DNA from: Rhizobium giardinii bv. giardinii H152
GTDB lineage: Bacteria; Pseudomonadota; Alphaproteobacteria; Rhizobiales; Rhizobiaceae
Direction: 5' to 3'
DNA: 64,000 bases
NCBI RefSeq assembly: GCF_000379605.1
Contig: NZ_KB902602.1
Span: 1-64,000 of the forward strand
The notes beneath the pieces are model-generated. The model worked only from the letters and a program-made list of their open reading frames with translations, was not told the origin of the DNA and did no database searches. Made by a program: the position numbers and the translations under genes. Positions 60,305 through 64,000 of this stretch are shown here, one piece after another. The first letter of the stretch is position 1. Each line of letters opens with the position of its first letter.

Positions 60305-60481
60305 ACCGCCTGATAATTGGATGACGCAGCAGCAAAATTGCACAGAACAAGTGATTAAATTCGTTTGCTTAACACTCGCAACGGCAACAAACTGCCGGGT
60401 GATATCAAAGGCGCGGCGACCCGAATACAGTCGCCTCTACCCGCAGAGGCGGATGCCGTCTCGATAGCCAAGGAGAAGAAA

Positions 60482-62026
60482 ATGGCTCCTGAACACACAG
60501 ACACAATTGGGCCGGATCTGACGCGAGGTATCGGAATCGCCGATCTTCCCGACGGCAATAAGCTGGTCGGCCATTGCGGCGATGCGCGGGTGCTGCTTGT
60601 ACGCCGCGGGGTGGAGATATTCGCCGTTGACGCACACTGCACGCACTACAACGGGCCGCTCGTCGACGGTCTGGTGACCGGCGACACTGTCCGCTGTCCG
60701 TGGCATCACGCATGTTTCGACTTGAGGACAGGTGAGGCTCTGCGCGCGCCCGCATTCAGGCCACTGGCATGCTGGTCGGTAGAGCAGCGCGACGGAAAGA
60801 TCTTCGTGGTCGGAAAGCGTAAGCGTGCAGAACCTTCACCTTCATCAAGGAAGGGTTTGGTCGAAGCTATGCCCGAGAAGGTCGTCATCGTCGGTGGCGG
60901 TGCGGCCGGCTTTGCCGCGGCGGAGAGACTGCGACGAGAACAATATCCCGGCAGTATTGTCATGCTCAGCGACGATGAAGCGCCCCCAGTTGATCGGCCC
61001 AACCTTTCAAAGGACTACCTTTCCGGCAAGGCGCCGGAGGACTGGGTCCCGCTGCGGCGGGAGAGCTACTATTCAAAAAACCAGATTGACCTGCGTCTCG
61101 GTGCGCAAGCGATTCGCATCGATCCGCGCGCCCAAGAGATCGCCCTCGCTGACGGAGGCTCGATCCCCTACGACAGGCTGCTGCTGGCAACCGGTGCAGA
61201 GCCGGTTCGCCCGAACATTCCAGGTGCCGATCAGCCGCATGTCCATACGCTGCGCTCGCTTGCCGACTGCCGGGCCATAATTGACCAAGCCACGACTGCC
61301 CGCCGCGTTGTCGTGCTTGGCGCCAGTTTTATCGGCCTCGAAGTTGCCGCGGCGCTGCGATCCCGCGGTATCGAAGTCCACGTCGTCGCACCCGACAAGC
61401 AACCACTGGGGCGGATTCTGGGTCCGCAAATGGGCGACTTCATCCGGACTCTTCACGAGGAGAACGGAGTCGTTTTTCACCTCGGGGAGATCGCGAGCAG
61501 CATTGATGGCAACGACGTGAAACTTCGCAGCGGTGGTATGCTAGCCGCAGATTTCGTTGTCGCCGGCATCGGCGTACGGGCCCGGACCATGCTCGCCGAA
61601 ACCGCGGGGCTGACAACTGACCGCGGCGTGCTCGTGAATGGTTTCTTAGAAACCAGCGCGCCTGGAATCTTCGCCGCCGGTGACATTGCGCGGTGGCCTA
61701 ATCCCCATAGCGGAGACAACATTCGCGTCGAACATTGGGTGGTCGCCGAGAGGCAGGGGCAAACTGCGGCACTCAATATGCTCGGCCATAGCGAAAAGTT
61801 CGCAGCCGTGCCGTTCTTCTGGAGCCAGCACTACGACGTCAGGATCAATTATGTCGGCCATGCCGAACGATGGGACGAGATCACGGTGGAAGGCGACATC
61901 GCCGCCAGGGACTGTCAGCTGCGCTTCAAGTACGGCGGACGTGTAGTGGCTGCCGCTTCGATTTCCCGCGACATCGAAAACCTGATGATCGAGGTGGCAA
62001 TGGAGCATGACATGGCGGCTAGCTGA
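60482..62026 (+). CDS. Rieske-ferredoxin/FAD-dependent reductase fusion (AIF-like)
   Basis: The 514 residues start at ATG 60482 (AAGGAGAAG). Residues ~10-110 form a Rieske domain with ligands Cys53-x-His55 (AHCTHYN) and Cys72-x-x-His75 (RCPWHHACF). Residues ~130-514 are a pyridine-nucleotide-disulfide-type reductase with FAD motif VIVGGGAAG (136-144), NAD motif VVVLGASFIGLEVA, and FAAGDIARWPN. The layout equals AIFL/nitrite-reductase-like reductases that pass electrons from NAD(P)H to a [2Fe-2S] partner. It lies 177 bases after the transaldolase gene and is separate in function; the substrate or acceptor is unknown. Confidence 0.94.
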   Translation: MAPEHTDTIGPDLTRGIGIADLPDGNKLVGHCGDARVLLVRRGVEIFAVDAHCTHYNGPLVDGLVTGDTVRCPWHHACFDLRTGEALRAPAFRPLACWSVEQRDGKIFVVGKRKRAEPSPSSRKGLVEAMPEKVVIVGGGAAGFAAAERLRREQYPGSIVMLSDDEAPPVDRPNLSKDYLSGKAPEDWVPLRRESYYSKNQIDLRLGAQAIRIDPRAQEIALADGGSIPYDRLLLATGAEPVRPNIPGADQPHVHTLRSLADCRAIIDQATTARRVVVLGASFIGLEVAAALRSRGIEVHVVAPDKQPLGRILGPQMGDFIRTLHEENGVVFHLGEIASSIDGNDVKLRSGGMLAADFVVAGIGVRARTMLAETAGLTTDRGVLVNGFLETSAPGIFAAGDIARWPNPHSGDNIRVEHWVVAERQGQTAALNMLGHSEKFAAVPFFWSQHYDVRINYVGHAERWDEITVEGDIAARDCQLRFKYGGRVVAAASISRDIENLMIEVAMEHDMAAS

Positions 62027-62169
62027 CGAAGCAGGCAGCAACATGGCTCGCAATGTCGGGTAGAGAAACGGACCTGAGCTTATGTCAACTTGCCCGAACA
62101 CGGCGTCGGAGTGCATACGGTTGCACCCCACGGTTTCAAGGGATCGGTTCCGGCAGAGGGTGAAATGAA

Positions 62170-62319
62170 CCTATGCCTCCGCAACTCCGTGCTCGGCGCA
62201 AGATCTTTCAGCCAACGCGCGGCCAAACCCGATCAACCAGCACCCGCGTGCCGCCGGCGGCTGTCGGGCGCTTTGCCCGTTTTCAGCCTTTGCGGTTTCG
62301 CTGCATATTTTTCACTCAT
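62170..62319 (-). pseudogene. 5' fragment of a second DUF488 gene
   Basis: Reading leftward from ATG 62319: MSEKYAAKPQRLK, then (after a slip) GGTRVLVDRVWPR, then (after loss of about 10 codons) WLKDLAPSTELRR, at which point similarity ends. These match MSDKI, RVLVDRLWPRG and YWAKDLAPSTELRKW of the intact DUF488 gene 2.8 kb away. It shows two frame changes, one internal deletion and a missing 3' half. Confidence 0.8.
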
Positions 62320-62364
62320 CGATCGCGCTCTCACACCATCCGGTCTGCAAAACCACTCCATTGT

Positions 62365-63075
62365 TCAAACGATCGCACGATCCCAGCCGCCATAGTGTTC
62401 CTGGCTGCGTTTGCCGCGCGGTAGGCTCAGCCCGATCAAGACGAGACCAGCGGCAACATAGCCTGCGGTTCCGGCGCCATTTGCGCCCTCGAGCAGGAAC
62501 GGCGACAACGCGATCCAGGCACCGAACGCAACGTTCAGCAAGCGAACGGAGCGGGCGACTTCGGCCATCGCTGTGACGGCGACCAGGATCACGATACAAC
62601 CGGAGATATGGTCACTGAAATAGAGCGGAGTCTCTGTACCGAGAACGAGCGGAGTGACCATCAGAACGCCGCCGAGCGCCGCGCTGGCGACCAACGTCCA
62701 TGGAAAATTGACTCCGCCGGTGACGAACTCGCGCAGGATTTCGGCAACAGGGCGATCGAGATCGGTTGTGGGCGTCTGGTTCTCCGAGAGCGCCGGGCCA
62801 CCGCACCAGAAGGTCCGCCAGAACGGTTCTCCCGCCTTCGTGGCGCGATATAGAAACTGGCAACTCGCGAGTACCTCGTCGATCGAAAAGGGAACCATCA
62901 CAATCGTGACGGCGGTCTGCACGATGCAGAGCGTGCAAAGCGCTCCTATCATCGGCGGTTGGATGATGATGAAACTGACGCTGACGACGCCGAGCGGGAT
63001 GATCAACAGGCCAAAAAGCAACACCATCCATGGCATGGTGCGCCAGCGCCGGCGATCACCGATCGCGCCTGCCAA
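62365..63075 (-). CDS. VKOR-like/SPW-repeat membrane protein, 5' end probably broken
   Basis: The 236 residues have six or more membrane spans. The left half has the vitamin-K-epoxide-reductase-type Cys pair in GALCTLCIVQTAVT. The right half has two SPW-like repeats (FSDHISGCIVILVAVTAMAEVARSVRLLNVAFGAWIALSPFLLEG). The TTG start at 63075 is not natural: one T fewer in the TTTTTTT run at about 63087-63093 would join it to KFALSVPIFF upstream, so the true N-terminus is probably frame-shifted or lost. Such proteins are predicted to make disulfides by passing electrons to quinones. Confidence 0.78.
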   Translation of the reverse strand: MAGAIGDRRRWRTMPWMVLLFGLLIIPLGVVSVSFIIIQPPMIGALCTLCIVQTAVTIVMVPFSIDEVLASCQFLYRATKAGEPFWRTFWCGGPALSENQTPTTDLDRPVAEILREFVTGGVNFPWTLVASAALGGVLMVTPLVLGTETPLYFSDHISGCIVILVAVTAMAEVARSVRLLNVAFGAWIALSPFLLEGANGAGTAGYVAAGLVLIGLSLPRGKRSQEHYGGWDRAIV

Positions 63076-63117
63076 AAAGAAGTGAAAAAAATATCGGCAC
63101 CGACAGAGCGAATTTCA

Positions 63118-63862
63118 AGGCTTCCAAAACTTACCGTACCTTACCTTGGGGTTCTCTGACGCTCGTGAAAGCAAGCCAATTTCGACGCCGGGATGCTGGC
63201 CGCGCTTTTCCTGGGCGCCCTTGAAAACTGAGAGGCTCATGGTCGGAGAAAGGCGATTCCGAAAGCGCTTTCTCCTGGGATTGCTAGGCCTCGAGAAGGA
63301 AAAGCTGGCGGCGGCGATTGCGGCAGAAGCGAACTTGATACCTGCTGCCGCTACCAACCGAGTAGACAGGTTGAGTGGTTTTCGGTCGGTCGACTGGGTC
63401 GCGGGCGCTGTTCTCGTACTCGCGACCCTCGTCGTCGGAGATTGGCCAAAGCCTGAGGCAAGGTAAGTCTGGTCCCGATTGCGCGCTGTCCATCTCGGAC
63501 CGCGCTCCACTTCGATGGGCGCTCGCCGGCTCTCTCCACAGCTACTGTGGGGCCGATCGACGTGTCACTCCGCGCCTTGATGGTGTTCCGCGGCTTCGAC
63601 ATGCACGCCACCCTTCGTCGCGAGGTAGATTCCACTCCGCCTATGGCGGAGCGAAGCAGGCGGAAGCCTGAACGCGCTTTCCCGTTGCGCAGAAGTGAAG
63701 GCCGGGGCCATCGCCAGGTACGCCCGCATCCGGTAGTAGGGTGACGCACGGCCTTCGCGGACCGTTCAACGGCTGGAACGTGTTGTCGTAAAGCCTGTTC
63801 GCGCTGGCCTTAAATGCTGGACGTTTTCGTCCGCTTTTTAAAGGTTCGATCGCTGTCGTCAC
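63118..63862. other. No recognisable gene near the right edge
   Basis: Frames on both strands overlap in 63.1-63.9 kb; none has family-like character or a supported start. It probably represents decayed DNA between the membrane protein gene and an SDR fragment. Confidence 0.4.
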
Positions 63863-63975
63863 TTTCGGCAAAGGGGCGAACAGCTCCGAATAACCCCGGC
63901 TTATGGCCTAGCTGACGATTTGGCGGCCGGTCGGCCCGGTGGCGCCGAGGACCAGGATCTTTGGCGCGTCGGAGA
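63863..63975 (-). pseudogene. NmrA-like SDR fragment with in-frame stop
   Basis: The minus strand reads DAPKILVLGATGPTGRQIVS, then an in-frame TAG at 63908-63910, then AISRGYSELFAPLPK. The first part is a perfect Rossmann start (GATGPTGR) and the frame resumes the family pattern after the stop. No start codon remains upstream (TGA in frame), and similarity ends after ~35 residues. It is a relic of an SDR like that at 4592-5344. Confidence 0.7.
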
Positions 63976-64000
63976 TGTGTCAGTGATGGTGGTGGTCATG

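Noticed and set aside
1..64000. CRISPR arrays, rRNA genes, plasmid replication (repABC) or conjugation genes
   Set aside because: Looked for regular short repeats, rRNA motifs and Rep/Tra signatures; none found, so the replicon type cannot be proven from this window.

Overview
The window looks like an accessory stretch of a secondary replicon (megaplasmid, chromid or genomic island) from a rhizobial alphaproteobacterium (Rhizobium/Sinorhizobium/Mesorhizobium-like Hyphomicrobiales). The grounds are high GC content, FixJ-type and OmpR-type regulators in large numbers, a tandem Ku pair, MASE1 sensors, OmpV/MipA, Tat and lipoprotein signals, and no housekeeping core apart from an isolated panD. 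No rRNA, tRNA or CRISPR array was seen. Decay is conspicuous: about sixteen genes are broken. Several are broken by real deletions (GlxA-type regulator, MASE1 kinase, RND outer-membrane factor, IS110 transposase, SDR, UPF0324 and DUF488 fragments) and others by small frameshifts.

Layout. 1-2.3 kb: the tail of a TetR regulator and a ruined GlxA/AraC regulator. 2.4-7.2 kb: a minus-strand redox/stress cluster (DsbA-like pseudogene, a 37-codon overlapping ORF, MscS channel, secreted cupin, NmrA-like SDR, metallo-beta-lactamase-fold hydrolase, AhpD-like protein), followed by a frameshifted alpha/beta hydrolase. 8.7-11.9 kb and 18.0-23.0 kb: two paralogous signalling cassettes, each one MASE1-PAS histidine kinase followed by three response regulators. 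The first copy has lost its kinase core and its last regulator; the second is intact and translationally coupled. Between the copies lie a LysR/SDR divergent pair, an IS110 remnant, a duplicated small gene (one copy frameshifted) and a DUF900-type lipoprotein hydrolase. 23.4-26.1 kb: a two-Ku NHEJ operon with two unknown proteins. 26.6 kb: panD.

27-36.2 kb: a detoxification/stress cluster. It holds a secreted epoxide hydrolase, a DipZ-like CcdA-thioredoxin with an alpha/beta hydrolase and a cupin behind it, a Tat-exported hydrolase, an OmpR-type regulator with a frameshifted kinase, and an Ohr/OsmC peroxidase with a 41-aa membrane peptide. Three transcription units here (epoxide hydrolase, dipZ, ohr) share a TGATAC-type element in the same orientation. 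For epoxide hydrolase and ohr the element extends over 49 bp with identical spacing. I infer a small regulon, with the local OmpR-type regulator as prime suspect.

36.2-45 kb: EF-hand protein, TetR/ABC-F divergent pair with a 14-bp palindrome, TetR/quinone oxidoreductase with two matching operators, a DUF3313 lipoprotein, a patatin-like lipoprotein and an isoprenylcysteine-methyltransferase-like pair. 45.4-53.9 kb: a minus-strand efflux locus (MipA, remnant outer-membrane factor, membrane fusion protein, RND pump, small secreted protein, response regulator, kinase), tightly overlapping. 54-64 kb: a receiver-like protein, Rnk (frameshifted)/PtsN-like pair, a secreted His-rich protein plus a cupredoxin with an orphan histidine kinase, a LysR regulator, DUF488, transaldolase-like aldolase, a Rieske-FAD reductase, a VKOR/SPW membrane protein, and DUF488 and SDR fragments.
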